A stretch of 37,386 nucleotides of DNA from Phycisphaerae bacterium SM23_30 (GTDB lineage Bacteria; Planctomycetota; Phycisphaerae; Sedimentisphaerales; SM23-30). The notes beneath the pieces were generated by a model. It did no database searches and was not told where the DNA came from. It saw only the letters and a program-made list of their open reading frames with translations. Below, piece after piece: positions 1 through 7,918 of the stretch. The position numbers were made by a program, and so were the translations under genes. How positions within the stretch are numbered: the stretch's first letter is position 1; each line of letters opens with the position of its first letter. The stretch is from the NCBI GenBank assembly GCA_001303695.1, contig LJUC01000040.1, positions 1 to 37,386 on the forward strand. The letters are read 5' to 3'.

Positions 1-267
1 GCTGGTGAAAGGCACATAAGTCCTTGTCAGAACCATCGCTAAAAGCAGAAACAGGCCCACAATGACTATAGTCGCCCAGGTAAATACATCGCCCGTTTTA
101 CTGCCGAACGCACTGTGGCCTCCTGCCCCGCCAAAGGCCGCCGACAAACCCCCGCCCCGCCCTTTTTGCAGCAGCACGATAATTATAAGTACTATGCAGA
201 CAATGGTGAAAAACACCGCCAACGCCGATGCCCACCATCTTATTGCCCCGAGTATCGCTAAATCCAT
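1..267 (-). CDS. secG: Protein translocase subunit SecG (3' end outside the window)
   Basis: SecG is the small accessory subunit of the SecYEG inner-membrane channel that assists protein export. The reading frame starts at ATG 267-265 and stays open to base 1, giving 89 residues without a stop, so the C-terminus is cut off by the window edge. The pattern is typical: a first hydrophobic helix (about residues 14-34, ending in [10 protein letters not shown]), the conserved glycine-rich cytoplasmic loop with LSAAFGG, then a second helix (about residues 64-82). A GGGAG ribosome binding site lies 5-6 bases upstream of the ATG. It follows tpiA by about 55 bases on the same strand; tpiA-secG is a common bacterial pairing, so the two are probably one transcript. 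Anything read on the opposite strand here is a shadow. Confidence 0.93.
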   Translation of the reverse strand, partial: MDLAILGAIRWWASALAVFFTIVCIVLIIIVLLQKGRGGGLSAAFGGAGGHSAFGSKTGDVFTWATIVIVGLFLLLAMVLTRTYVPFTS

Positions 268-321
268 ATCACTCTCCCAGATTCACCACCTGATTATATC
301 ATAATTTCTAATGGTAATTTC

Positions 322-1092
322 TTAATTGGCTCCGCCTGCCTTGATAATACCTGTAAAATCATCTACTTTCAGGCTTGCCCCGCCTACCAATGCCCCATCA
401 ACGTCTGTTTGTTTGAGTAAATCAGCCGCGTTGTCAGGCTTGACGCTGCCGCCGTATTGTATCCGAACTGCCTGACTAACAGAGTCATCATATAAACTAG
501 CGAGTATCCCGCGGGTAAAAGCATGGGCCTGCTGGGCCTGTTCGGGGGATGCCACCTTACCGGTCCCTATGGCCCAAACCGGTTCATAGGCTATCGTTAC
601 TCGCGCCATCTCATGCTTTTCAACCAGGGCCAGACCGCTTCGAAGTTGTCTGTCGATCACCTCTTCGGTCTTGCCCTTTTCCCGTTCGGATAAAAGCTCA
701 CCTATGCAAAGGATCGCCTCCAAATCACCCGCCAATACCGCCCGCAGCTTTTGGTTAATTAAGTCGTCGCTCTCGCCGATGACGTGTCGTCGTTCCGAAT
801 GACCAACTATAACATATCGGCAGCCCACGTCCTTGAGCATTTCCGCGCTAATCTCGCCGGTAAACGCCCCCTGGGGCTCGAAATAAACGTTTTGTGCTCC
901 TATCCGTATATTACTGTCTCCCAGAACTTGGGCTATCGTCGTAAGATATACAAACGGCGGACAGACTGCTACGTCAAGCCTTTCTAAAACTCCACTTTGG
1001 CTAAGCTTGCCTTTCAATCCTGCCGCCAAAGCCCGGGCACCGGCCATATCCAGATTCATCTTCCAGTTGCCGGCAATAAATTTCTTACGCAT
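322..1092 (-). CDS. tpiA: Triosephosphate isomerase
   Basis: Interconverts dihydroxyacetone phosphate and glyceraldehyde 3-phosphate in glycolysis and gluconeogenesis in the cytoplasm. The 256-residue protein has normal family length and all key elements: the N-terminal GNWKMN with Asn9 and Lys11, the electrophilic histidine His98 in VGHSERR, the catalytic base Glu170 in AYEPVWAIGTGK with the mobile loop 6 directly after it, and the phosphate-binding YGGSVKP and GGASL segments. The ATG has a GAGGAG-type ribosome binding site a few bases upstream. It is the first gene of a minus-strand pair with secG and has a well-matched promoter (1135-1163). Nothing is missing or odd; the identification is secure. 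Confidence 0.98.
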   Translation of the reverse strand: MRKKFIAGNWKMNLDMAGARALAAGLKGKLSQSGVLERLDVAVCPPFVYLTTIAQVLGDSNIRIGAQNVYFEPQGAFTGEISAEMLKDVGCRYVIVGHSERRHVIGESDDLINQKLRAVLAGDLEAILCIGELLSEREKGKTEEVIDRQLRSGLALVEKHEMARVTIAYEPVWAIGTGKVASPEQAQQAHAFTRGILASLYDDSVSQAVRIQYGGSVKPDNAADLLKQTDVDGALVGGASLKVDDFTGIIKAGGAN

Positions 1093-1134
1093 CAGCCCTA
1101 CTCCTCTAGCTGATAACTACTTATCTTTTAAAGC

Positions 1135-1163
1135 CTTATACACACGCCCCATTATGGTGCCAA
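1135..1163 (-). promoter_or_regulatory. Sigma-70-like promoter for tpiA-secG
   Basis: On the minus strand TTGGCA (1163-1158) and TATAAG (1140-1135) are separated by exactly 17 bases; each differs from the consensus hexamer at one position. Transcription would start near 1128, giving a leader of roughly 35 bases before the tpiA ATG. Confidence 0.65.
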
Positions 1164-1274
1164 TTTAACATAAACACTGTATAATATCTTCTACTCCAGA
1201 TTATTGCAACATTCTATTTAAATTGTTAAAAACCTAAAAATCACCCATGATTATTATAACCTTAAACGAAACTC

Positions 1275-1303
1275 TTGCAAACGACAGGCATATTGAGCAT
1301 AAT
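1275..1303 (+). promoter_or_regulatory. Sigma-70-like promoter for ileS
   Basis: TTGCAA (1275-1280) and CATAAT (1298-1303) are separated by 17 bases. The predicted start near 1310 leaves a leader of about 150 bases before ileS. I looked for T-box features (the conserved AGGGTGGNACCGCG-type stretch and a terminator) in that leader and saw none. Confidence 0.5.
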
Positions 1304-1459
1304 ATGGGGTTATTGTTTCCGGAGCATGTAATCCTATCTGTTTGTAAGATAAGGATTAAGAACGATTTTGCCGCTTTGGGGGGCCGGGATATGTAATTCA
1401 GAGCGTGGAAAAAACGGACGTCTCAGTGAGGTAAGATACGTAAAAAGAAAGGTTTGGCA

Positions 1460-4400
1460 ATGTTTAAGCAGGTAAAATCGGCCTGTGATCATATCGAGTT
1501 GGAACACCGGATTCTCAAGTGGTGGGAGGATAATCAGGCGTTTGAGAAGCTGAGAAAGAAGAACGCCGGTAATGAGCACTGGTCGTTTCTGGATGGGCCG
1601 ATCACCGCCAACAATCCGATGGGGGTGCACCACGCCTGGGGTAGGACGCTGAAGGACTGTTATCAGCGTTATCACGCCATGCTGGGTCATGATCAGCGTT
1701 ATCAGAACGGTTTCGACTGCCAGGGTCTGTGGGTGGAGGTGGAGGTGGAAAAGGAGATGGGCTACGAGACCAAGGCCGACATCGAGCGGGCGGGACTGGA
1801 AAAGTTTATCGAACTGTGCAAGGCGCGGGTGGAAAAATATTCGAAGGTGCAGACCAACCAATCGATCCGGCTGGGCTACTGGATGGACTGGTCGGACAGC
1901 TACTTTACCATGAGCGATGAAAACAACTATACCATCTGGACCTTTCTGAAGAAATGCCATCAGCGGGGATTGATCTATAAGGGGATGGACGCGATGCCGT
2001 GGTGTCCGCGATGCGAGACGGGGATTTCCGAGCAGGAGCGGCGGGAAGGGTATAAAAACGTGGAGGATGTGGCGGTTTTTGTGCGATTTCCGTTGCAGGG
2101 ATGCGAGAAGGAATACCTGCTGATCTGGACGACGACGCCGTGGACGCTGGCGGCCAACGTGGCGGCGGCGGTCAGCGGCGATTTGACTTATGCCAGGGTC
2201 AGGCAAAACGGCGGGGTCTATTACCTGGCGGAAACGCTGCTGGAGGTGCTGAAGGAAAAGGGAGGCTACGAGGTTGAGGGCACAATATGCGGCAAAGAGA
2301 TGATCGGGTGGGAATATGAGGGTCCCTTCGACGAACTGGAGATTGTCAAACGGACCTTCGCCGAGGCGGGTTACACGCATCGGGTGATCGAATGGGAAGA
2401 GGTTTCAGACGCTGAAGGTACGGGTATTGTGCATATTGCGCCGGGCTGCGGTAAAGAAGACTTCGATCTGGGAAAAGAACTTAATCTGCCGGTGTTGATG
2501 CCCCTGAATGAGGCGGGCATTTATCTGGACGGTTATGGTTTTCTGACGGGCAAATACGCCGGGGCCGTCGCCGAGGAGGTTTTCGAGAGCCTCAAGGGAA
2601 AACGAGTATATTTTAAGCATGAATACTATCGGCACGATTACCCGCACTGCTGGCGGTGCGGTACGGCGCTTTTATTTCGGGCGGTGAGCGAATGGTACAT
2701 CGACATGTCCTGGCGGAGGGAGATAATGAACATTGTCGGTCAGATTCGCTGGATTCCGGAATGGGGTCACGATCAGGAATTGAACTGGCTGGAGAATATG
2801 CACGACTGGATGATCAGTAAAAAGCGTTTCTGGGGGCTGGCGCTGCCGATTTTTGAATGTGAATGCGGCTGGTTTGACGTAATCGGCGACCAGGAGGAAC
2901 TAAAAGAGCGGGCGGTGGAGGGGTGGGAGCGTTTTGAAGGGCAATCGCCGCATCGGCCGTGGGTGGACGCGGTTCGGATCAAGTGCGATAAATGCGGCAA
3001 ACTCACCTGCCGCATCACCGACGTGGGCAATCCCTGGCTGGACGCGGGGATTGTGCCTTATTCGACGGTTAAATATAACACCGACCGTGAATACTGGGGG
3101 AAATGGGTGCCGGCGGATCTGGTCCTGGAATGTTTTCCGGGTCAGTTTCGCAACTGGTTTTACGCCCTGTTGGCGATGAGCACGATGATGGAAGATATTC
3201 CGCCGTTTAGGACGCTGCTGGGCCATGCTCTGGTCCGCGATGAATTCGGCAAGGAGATGCACAAATCGGCGGGCAACGCGATCTGGTTCGATGAGGCGGT
3301 GGAGAAGATGGGGGCGGACGTAATGCGTTGGATTTTCTGCGGGCATAATCCGATCAACAACCTCAATTTTGGTTACAAATTAGGCGATCAGGTCCGCCGC
3401 CGCATCTTCAGCACCTGGTGGAACGTTTATAGCTTTTTTGTCAATTACGCCCGGCTGGACGGATTTGATCCCCAGCGACCGGCAGTACCTCATGACCAAT
3501 TGCAGGATATCGACCGTTGGATTCTCAGCAAGTTGCAGGCGTTGATTCGGCTCGGGCGGGAATCAATGGAAAATTATGATGTGGCGGCGGTGGTCAAGGC
3601 CGCCGAGGATTTTATCGAGCGGCTGAGCAACTGGTACGTCCGGCGTAATCGGCGGCGCTACTGGCGGCCCAAAAGCGAATCCGATCAGGATAAGCTGGCC
3701 GCCTATCAAACCCTTTACCAGGTGCTGGCGGATCTTTGCAAAATCATGGCTCCGGTGGCGCCGTTTATCACGGAAGAGATGTATCAGAATCTGGTCCGTT
3801 CTCACAAAACAGACGCCCCGGAAAGCGTGCACCACTGCGATTATCCTCAATTCGACGATGCGCTGTACACTGAAGGACTGGCCGAAGAGATGGACCTGGT
3901 GGCCGATGTGGTCTCACGTGTTTTAAGCATCCGCGAAATCAAACAAATCCGCGTGCGTCAACCTCTGCAGCGTTTGATTGCGGTGACGACGGACGAAAGA
4001 CAACGTAAAGTTCTAAAACGATTTGAGCCGCACCTGCTGGACGAGCTGAACATTAAGCAATTGGAATTTGTGGAGAGCACTGACCAATACGTCAGCTACA
4101 ATGTCAAGCCCAACAACAAGAATCTGGGTCCGAAATACGGCAAAGATCTGAATACTATTACCGAACTTTTAGGTCGGCAAAGCGCCGCCGAAATCGCCCA
4201 AAAGGTTGACGGTGGAATTAATATCACTCTTCAAGCTGAAAATAAGACCTGGGAACTAGAGGCTCAGGATCTTATCGTGGAAAGCGATCTGCCGGGGAAC
4301 CTGGTCCTTTCCGAAGGAGAAGAACCGGCCCTGATCCTAGATATCGCAATCACGGATCCGCTGCGGCGGGAGGGCTGGGCGCGGGATATTGTGCGGCATA

Positions 4401-4630
4401 TTCAACAGATACGCAAAGACATCGGCCTGGAGATTCAGAACCATATTAAAATTGATTACCAAACCGACGACAAAAATCTGCAGGCGGCCTGTGATGAATA
4501 TCAGGACTATATCCGCCGGGAAACCCTCTGCGATGCGATGGCGGAATACGATGGATTAACCAGCACCGATGTCAAGCAAGTCAAAATCGGCGGCGCTGCT
4601 CTAAAAGTGTTTGTGCAAAAAACAAGTTAA
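1460..4630 (+). CDS. ileS: Isoleucyl-tRNA synthetase (IleRS2-like, GVHH signature)
   Basis: Charges tRNA-Ile with isoleucine and removes misacylated valine. I place the start at ATG 1460 (1056 residues) because AAAGG at 1448-1452 is correctly spaced for it and too close for the in-frame TTG at 1454. Seen: catalytic-site entry LDGPITANNP, then GVHH (residues 55-58) where class I enzymes carry HIGH; a CP1 editing domain with WTTTPWTLAANVA; zinc-type cysteine pairs CPRC and CWRC, and later CEC and CDKC; EMHKS (599-603) in place of KMSKS; and an anticodon-binding/C-terminal region with QIRVRQPL. The swapped HIGH motif is known from a subset of IleRS2 enzymes. The next gene starts within about 20 bases. 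Identification as IleRS rather than ValRS or LeuRS rests on overall similarity and length. Confidence 0.93.
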   Translation: MFKQVKSACDHIELEHRILKWWEDNQAFEKLRKKNAGNEHWSFLDGPITANNPMGVHHAWGRTLKDCYQRYHAMLGHDQRYQNGFDCQGLWVEVEVEKEMGYETKADIERAGLEKFIELCKARVEKYSKVQTNQSIRLGYWMDWSDSYFTMSDENNYTIWTFLKKCHQRGLIYKGMDAMPWCPRCETGISEQERREGYKNVEDVAVFVRFPLQGCEKEYLLIWTTTPWTLAANVAAAVSGDLTYARVRQNGGVYYLAETLLEVLKEKGGYEVEGTICGKEMIGWEYEGPFDELEIVKRTFAEAGYTHRVIEWEEVSDAEGTGIVHIAPGCGKEDFDLGKELNLPVLMPLNEAGIYLDGYGFLTGKYAGAVAEEVFESLKGKRVYFKHEYYRHDYPHCWRCGTALLFRAVSEWYIDMSWRREIMNIVGQIRWIPEWGHDQELNWLENMHDWMISKKRFWGLALPIFECECGWFDVIGDQEELKERAVEGWERFEGQSPHRPWVDAVRIKCDKCGKLTCRITDVGNPWLDAGIVPYSTVKYNTDREYWGKWVPADLVLECFPGQFRNWFYALLAMSTMMEDIPPFRTLLGHALVRDEFGKEMHKSAGNAIWFDEAVEKMGADVMRWIFCGHNPINNLNFGYKLGDQVRRRIFSTWWNVYSFFVNYARLDGFDPQRPAVPHDQLQDIDRWILSKLQALIRLGRESMENYDVAAVVKAAEDFIERLSNWYVRRNRRRYWRPKSESDQDKLAAYQTLYQVLADLCKIMAPVAPFITEEMYQNLVRSHKTDAPESVHHCDYPQFDDALYTEGLAEEMDLVADVVSRVLSIREIKQIRVRQPLQRLIAVTTDERQRKVLKRFEPHLLDELNIKQLEFVESTDQYVSYNVKPNNKNLGPKYGKDLNTITELLGRQSAAEIAQKVDGGINITLQAENKTWELEAQDLIVESDLPGNLVLSEGEEPALILDIAITDPLRREGWARDIVRHIQQIRKDIGLEIQNHIKIDYQTDDKNLQAACDEYQDYIRRETLCDAMAEYDGLTSTDVKQVKIGGAALKVFVQKTS

Positions 4631-4648
4631 CTCGATAAAGTGACAGCT

Positions 4649-5104
4649 ATGGATGCAGATAAAAAACGAGGTCGTTATCAGCGCATACGGGAGCAGTTGA
4701 CGGAAGTTTTAAACGTTACAGAGGACCCGATCGCCAAGATGGCGACGATGGTGGGGCTGCTGCATCATAAGATGGATTACTTTTTCTGGACGGGTTTTTA
4801 CCGGCTGGTGGAGAGGCAATTGCTGTTGGGGCCCTACCAGGGCCTCCTGGCGTGTCAGAATCTGCCGAAGGACCAGGGCGTCTGCTGGGCGGCGGTAAAC
4901 CGCAAAGAAACGATGGTAGTGCCCAACGTGCACGAGTTTAAGGGCCATATCGCCTGCGACGCCCGTGTCAAATCGGAAATAGTAGTGCCCTGTAAAAATA
5001 AAAAGGGCGAAATATACGCGGTGCTGGACGTGGACAGCGACAAGCTCAATTCCTTCGACGAAATCGACGCGGAGGAGCTGGAAAAAATCGTGGCGCTATT
5101 ATAG
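4649..5104 (+). CDS. msrC: Free methionine-(R)-sulfoxide reductase (GAF domain)
   Basis: Reduces free L-methionine-(R)-sulfoxide in the cytoplasm, an oxidative-damage repair step. The 151-residue protein is one GAF domain of normal length. Cys69, Cys79 and Cys103 sit in GLLACQ, QGVCWA and GHIACD; their spacing of 10 and 24 residues is the same as the resolving and catalytic cysteines of the E. coli enzyme (Cys84, Cys94, Cys118). The pocket signature GPYQG and the SEIVVP segment are also present. An in-frame GTG lies 9 bases upstream of the chosen ATG; neither has a strong ribosome binding site. It follows ileS by about 18 bases and is probably co-transcribed with it. Confidence 0.93.
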   Translation: MDADKKRGRYQRIREQLTEVLNVTEDPIAKMATMVGLLHHKMDYFFWTGFYRLVERQLLLGPYQGLLACQNLPKDQGVCWAAVNRKETMVVPNVHEFKGHIACDARVKSEIVVPCKNKKGEIYAVLDVDSDKLNSFDEIDAEELEKIVALL

Positions 5105-5142
5105 ATACTAATGTCAACCATCTTACAATTAGAAGTACATTG

Positions 5143-5343
5143 ATGCACTCAGACGAACCGTCGGAAAAACAGATTGAGATTTTCAAGGCTATGTCACCCC
5201 AGAGGAAGCTTGATATCACCTTGAATATGTACCGCATGGCTCGAGAATTAAAAACGTTGCGGCTGCGAGAGTTACATCCTGACTGGAGCCGGGAAAAAGT
5301 AGAAGCGGCGGTTCGGGAGATATTTCTTAATGCACGAACCTAA
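5143..5343 (+). CDS. Small protein, candidate partner of the downstream nucleotidyltransferase-like protein
   Basis: A 66-residue soluble, charged, mostly helical protein of no assigned function. It contains an AMSPQRKLDITLNMYRMAR helix and a C-terminal HPDWSREKVEAAVREIFLNA segment. I recall similar short proteins with an HPDWS...VREIF ending encoded directly upstream of nucleotidyltransferase-like proteins in many bacterial genomes. Its last 14 bases overlap the start of the next gene (5330), so translation is coupled and a complex is plausible. The ATG at 5143 is preferred over TTG at 5140 because of AGAAG about 7 bases upstream. Antitoxin-like behaviour is inference from the arrangement only; no DNA-binding motif is evident. 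Confidence 0.75.
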   Translation: MHSDEPSEKQIEIFKAMSPQRKLDITLNMYRMARELKTLRLRELHPDWSREKVEAAVREIFLNART

Positions 5344-5887
5344 AGAAATGATGATTTTTCCGGTCAGGCTCGAGTCAGCGGGCATACCATATATGGCGAC
5401 TGGATCTATTGCCGGTGTTATTTACAGCGAACCGCGCTTTACTTATGACATTGGTTTAGTAGTTCGACTTCAAGAGAAAGATATAGCCCGATTATGTGAA
5501 GTTTTTGGGCCCGATGAATTCTATCTGCCGCCTCTGGAAGTTATCCGAAACGAAGCCCAACGTGATTCACAAGGGCATTTTAACATTATTGATTTCAAAG
5601 GCGGTGTGAAGGCGGATATTTATCCTTTGGGAGCTGACACCTTAAATCACTGGGCTTTTACTCAGCGACGCCAATATAACTACCACGGGATCATACTCTG
5701 GGTAGCGCCGGTAGAATATGTGATTATTCGCAAACTGCAATTTTATCAGGAAGGCAAGAGTGAAAAACATCTTCGAGACATCAAGAGGATGTTAAAAATT
5801 TCCGGGGAAGAGATAGATCATCACGTTCTGCAGGAAAAGCTGGCAGAATACCATTTGACGACACTTTGGCGGGAACTGCTTGGTTGA
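5330..5887 (+). CDS. Nucleotidyltransferase-fold protein, catalytic aspartate changed
   Basis: A 185-residue protein resembling the AbiEii-like/MNT nucleotidyltransferase group. Residues 25-45 read GSIAGVIYSEPRFTYDIGLVV; in the family this is GSxA...G.PR.T.DID.VV. Asp40 is kept, but the second metal-binding aspartate is glycine (Gly42, codon GGT at 5453-5455), which differs from an Asp codon by one base. A later carboxylate (DFKGGVKADIYPLG, about 90-103) and an EYVIIRKLQFYQEGKSEKHLRDI helix (about 126-148) fit the fold. It overlaps the upstream 66-residue gene by 14 bases. A toxin-antitoxin-like role is inference; the missing aspartate suggests it is inactive or has a non-enzymatic role. Confidence 0.78.
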   Translation: MHEPKEMMIFPVRLESAGIPYMATGSIAGVIYSEPRFTYDIGLVVRLQEKDIARLCEVFGPDEFYLPPLEVIRNEAQRDSQGHFNIIDFKGGVKADIYPLGADTLNHWAFTQRRQYNYHGIILWVAPVEYVIIRKLQFYQEGKSEKHLRDIKRMLKISGEEIDHHVLQEKLAEYHLTTLWRELLG

Positions 5888-5913
5888 TTTGGTCGCAACG
5901 GCCGGAGTAAAGG

Positions 5914-6546
5914 ATGAATAACCAACATAAGAAGATCAGGCTGGGGATATTGTTGTCGGGGGGCGGGCGGACGATGGTGAATTTAGCGGAGTGTATCAAG
6001 CGGGGGGAATTGGCGGCGGAGATTGCAGCGGTGATCAGCAGCCGGTCCCGGGTAAAGGGGGTGGATAGGGCCAGGAAATTAGGTCATAAACCAACGATCA
6101 TTCGCGTCAAGGATCATCCTGATATTGATGAATTCAGCCGGTGCATTGAAAAAGTGCTGGTTGAGGCCCGGATCGATCTGGTTTTACAATGCGGGTGGCT
6201 TTGTTTTTGGAAGATTGCAGCGCAATATGAGAATCGGGTGATGAATATTCACCCGGCGCTATTGCCGTCGTTCGGGGGGCAGGGGATGTGGGGGCATCAC
6301 GTCCACGAAGCGGTATTGGCGGCCGGCTGCAAGGTGAGCGGCTGTACCGTGCATTTCGTCACCAATGAATATGACGCCGGGCCGATTATCCTCCAGCGGA
6401 GCTGCGCGGTGCTGGAAGGGGATGATGCCGACAGCTTAGCGGCGCGGGTATTTGAGCAGGAGTGTCAGGCGTATCCGGAAGCCGTGCGGTTGTTCGCCGA
6501 AAACCGCCTGACTGTCCGCGACGGAAGGGTACAGGTTAAACAATAA
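5914..6546 (+). CDS. purN: Phosphoribosylglycinamide formyltransferase
   Basis: Transfers a formyl group from 10-formyl-tetrahydrofolate to GAR, the third step of de novo purine synthesis. The 210 residues are of family length. The phosphate-binding LLSGGGRT loop is at 13-20; the catalytic triad is visible as Asn111 and His113 in NIHPALLPSF and Asp154 in NEYDAGPIIL. The loop after NIHP is GGQGMWGHHVHEAVL, a variant found in one branch of the family rather than the E. coli KGLHTHQRAL form. GGAG lies about 7 bases upstream of the ATG. It stands 26 bases after the nucleotidyltransferase-like gene, with nothing functional linking the two. Confidence 0.95.
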   Translation: MNNQHKKIRLGILLSGGGRTMVNLAECIKRGELAAEIAAVISSRSRVKGVDRARKLGHKPTIIRVKDHPDIDEFSRCIEKVLVEARIDLVLQCGWLCFWKIAAQYENRVMNIHPALLPSFGGQGMWGHHVHEAVLAAGCKVSGCTVHFVTNEYDAGPIILQRSCAVLEGDDADSLAARVFEQECQAYPEAVRLFAENRLTVRDGRVQVKQ

Positions 6547-6661
6547 AAAGGAACATAATAGATTAAACATCGATCATATCAACTCATCCTTTCGCATATA
6601 ATATTTAATGATCGAGATACCCGCCTGCGGGGTAACGGCAAACAAAACGATTAAATAAACC

Positions 6662-6690
6662 TTGTCTCAACTACCCTACCTGCATATAAT
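6662..6690 (+). promoter_or_regulatory. Promoter placing nadA transcription at its start codon
   Basis: TTGTCT (6662-6667) and a perfect TATAAT (6685-6690) are separated by 17 bases. Only 10 bases lie between the -10 box and the ATG at 6701, so transcription would start at 6697-6701 and the mRNA would be leaderless or nearly so. No ribosome binding site precedes the ATG, which agrees. Confidence 0.6.
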
Positions 6691-6700
6691 CACAATAGTT

Positions 6701-7837
6701 ATGTTTCAGGTACCATTGCCGGAAAAATATCAGCAGCTGGGTAGGGATGAAGCTGTGGATCGGATCGCTCAGTGCCAGCAGCAGCTGGGTGATCGGATGG
6801 TGATTCTGGGTCATCATTATCAGCGGGACGAGATCATCCAGTTTGCTGATTTCACCGGCGACAGTCTCAAGCTCAGCCAGATCGCCGCCCAGCAGAAAAA
6901 CGCCGAGTTCATTGTCTTTTGCGGGGTGCATTTCATGGCGGAATCGGCGGATATTCTGGCAGAGCCGTATCAGAAGGTGCTGCTGCCCCATATGGATGCC
7001 GGCTGCGGCCTGGCGGAAATGGCGGACATCGGCCAAGTGGAACAATGCTGGCATTACTTGCAGCAGAACCTGCCCCATCCGGAAAAGCTCGTCCCGGTGA
7101 CCTATGTCAACAGTACGGCGGCGATCAAGGCTTTTTGCGGAAATCATGGAGGACTATGCTGTACCTCCAGTAACTGTCGGGTCATATTTGAGGCGCTCTG
7201 GAAAAATGATCCGGAGACGGTAATTCTTTTTTTACCCGACCAGCATCTGGGACGCAATATCGCCTATAAAATGGGCAAAAAACTCGACCGGATGGCCCTA
7301 TGGAAGCCACAGAAGCCTAACGGTTCTTTGAGCCCGGAACAGATAAAAAACGCCGACATTGTACTTTGGGATGGTTTTTGCTGCATCCACCAGGAGTTTT
7401 CCGTCGAGCAGATTAAAAGCGCCCGGGCGAAAAATCCCCAGGTCAAGGTAATTGTTCATCCGGAATGCTCCTTCGAGGTGGCCCAGGCCGCAGATTACCT
7501 GGGCAGCACCGAACAAATCATCAAAACAGTCGGCGCCGCCAAGCCGGGCAGCCGTTGGCTGGTGGGCACTGAACGGCGGTTGGTTGAACGCCTCGCTCGA
7601 AAAATGATGGTTGAGAATATCCATGTAGAACTGCTTACCGACACGCGTTGTATCTGCAAGACTATGAATCTGATTGATCTGGAGCATCTTGCCTGGCTAA
7701 TGGACAACCTGCGTCAACATTGCCAAGACCCTGAAGCGGTACCACTGGTCAATCAGGTAAGCGTAGATGAAGACCCTAAACGCTACGCCAAAGTCGCCCT
7801 TGACAAAATGCTCGATATCACCGCCTCCACTAAATAA
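6701..7837 (+). CDS. nadA: Quinolinate synthase A
   Basis: Condenses iminoaspartate with dihydroxyacetone phosphate to quinolinate in de novo NAD synthesis, using a [4Fe-4S] cluster. With the ATG at 6701 the protein has 378 residues. Seen: ILGHHYQRDEI near the N-terminus, HMDAGCGLAEM (Cys102), GGLCCTSSNC (Cys153/154), HPECSFEV, and TDTRCICKTM (Cys317/319), giving the cluster-ligand candidates. An in-frame TTG at 6662 would add 13 residues, but it coincides with the -35 hexamer of a promoter whose -10 ends 10 bases before the ATG, so I reject it. There is no nadB or nadC nearby. The gene converges with the minus-strand glycosyltransferase at 7919. Confidence 0.95.
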   Translation: MFQVPLPEKYQQLGRDEAVDRIAQCQQQLGDRMVILGHHYQRDEIIQFADFTGDSLKLSQIAAQQKNAEFIVFCGVHFMAESADILAEPYQKVLLPHMDAGCGLAEMADIGQVEQCWHYLQQNLPHPEKLVPVTYVNSTAAIKAFCGNHGGLCCTSSNCRVIFEALWKNDPETVILFLPDQHLGRNIAYKMGKKLDRMALWKPQKPNGSLSPEQIKNADIVLWDGFCCIHQEFSVEQIKSARAKNPQVKVIVHPECSFEVAQAADYLGSTEQIIKTVGAAKPGSRWLVGTERRLVERLARKMMVENIHVELLTDTRCICKTMNLIDLEHLAWLMDNLRQHCQDPEAVPLVNQVSVDEDPKRYAKVALDKMLDITASTK

Positions 7838-7845
7838 ATAATTTA

Positions 7846-7869
7846 GGAGATGTGCAATCTTACACCTCC
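7846..7869. terminator. Hairpin between convergent nadA and GT2 genes
   Basis: GGAGATGTG (7846-7854) and TACACCTCC (7861-7869) can pair over nine positions with one mismatch and a 6-base loop; T-rich sequence follows on the plus side. It lies between two convergent stop codons and may serve nadA. The T-tract is not continuous, so this is tentative. Confidence 0.35.
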
Positions 7870-7918
7870 CGTAATTTTAATTCTGAATTTTTGTAAAAGT
7901 CTTGTTAATTTATAAACT

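Noticed and set aside
62-304. Plus-strand frame of 80 codons at the window start
   Set aside because: It is opposite secG, which has a ribosome binding site and clear family features on the minus strand.
1310-1459. T-box riboswitch in the ileS leader
   Set aside because: No T-box consensus, specifier stem or terminator/antiterminator pair could be seen.
1334-2380. Long minus-strand frame of 348 codons opposite ileS
   Set aside because: It lies antisense to a secure ileS and has the Arg/His/Pro-rich composition of a shadow, with no family resemblance.
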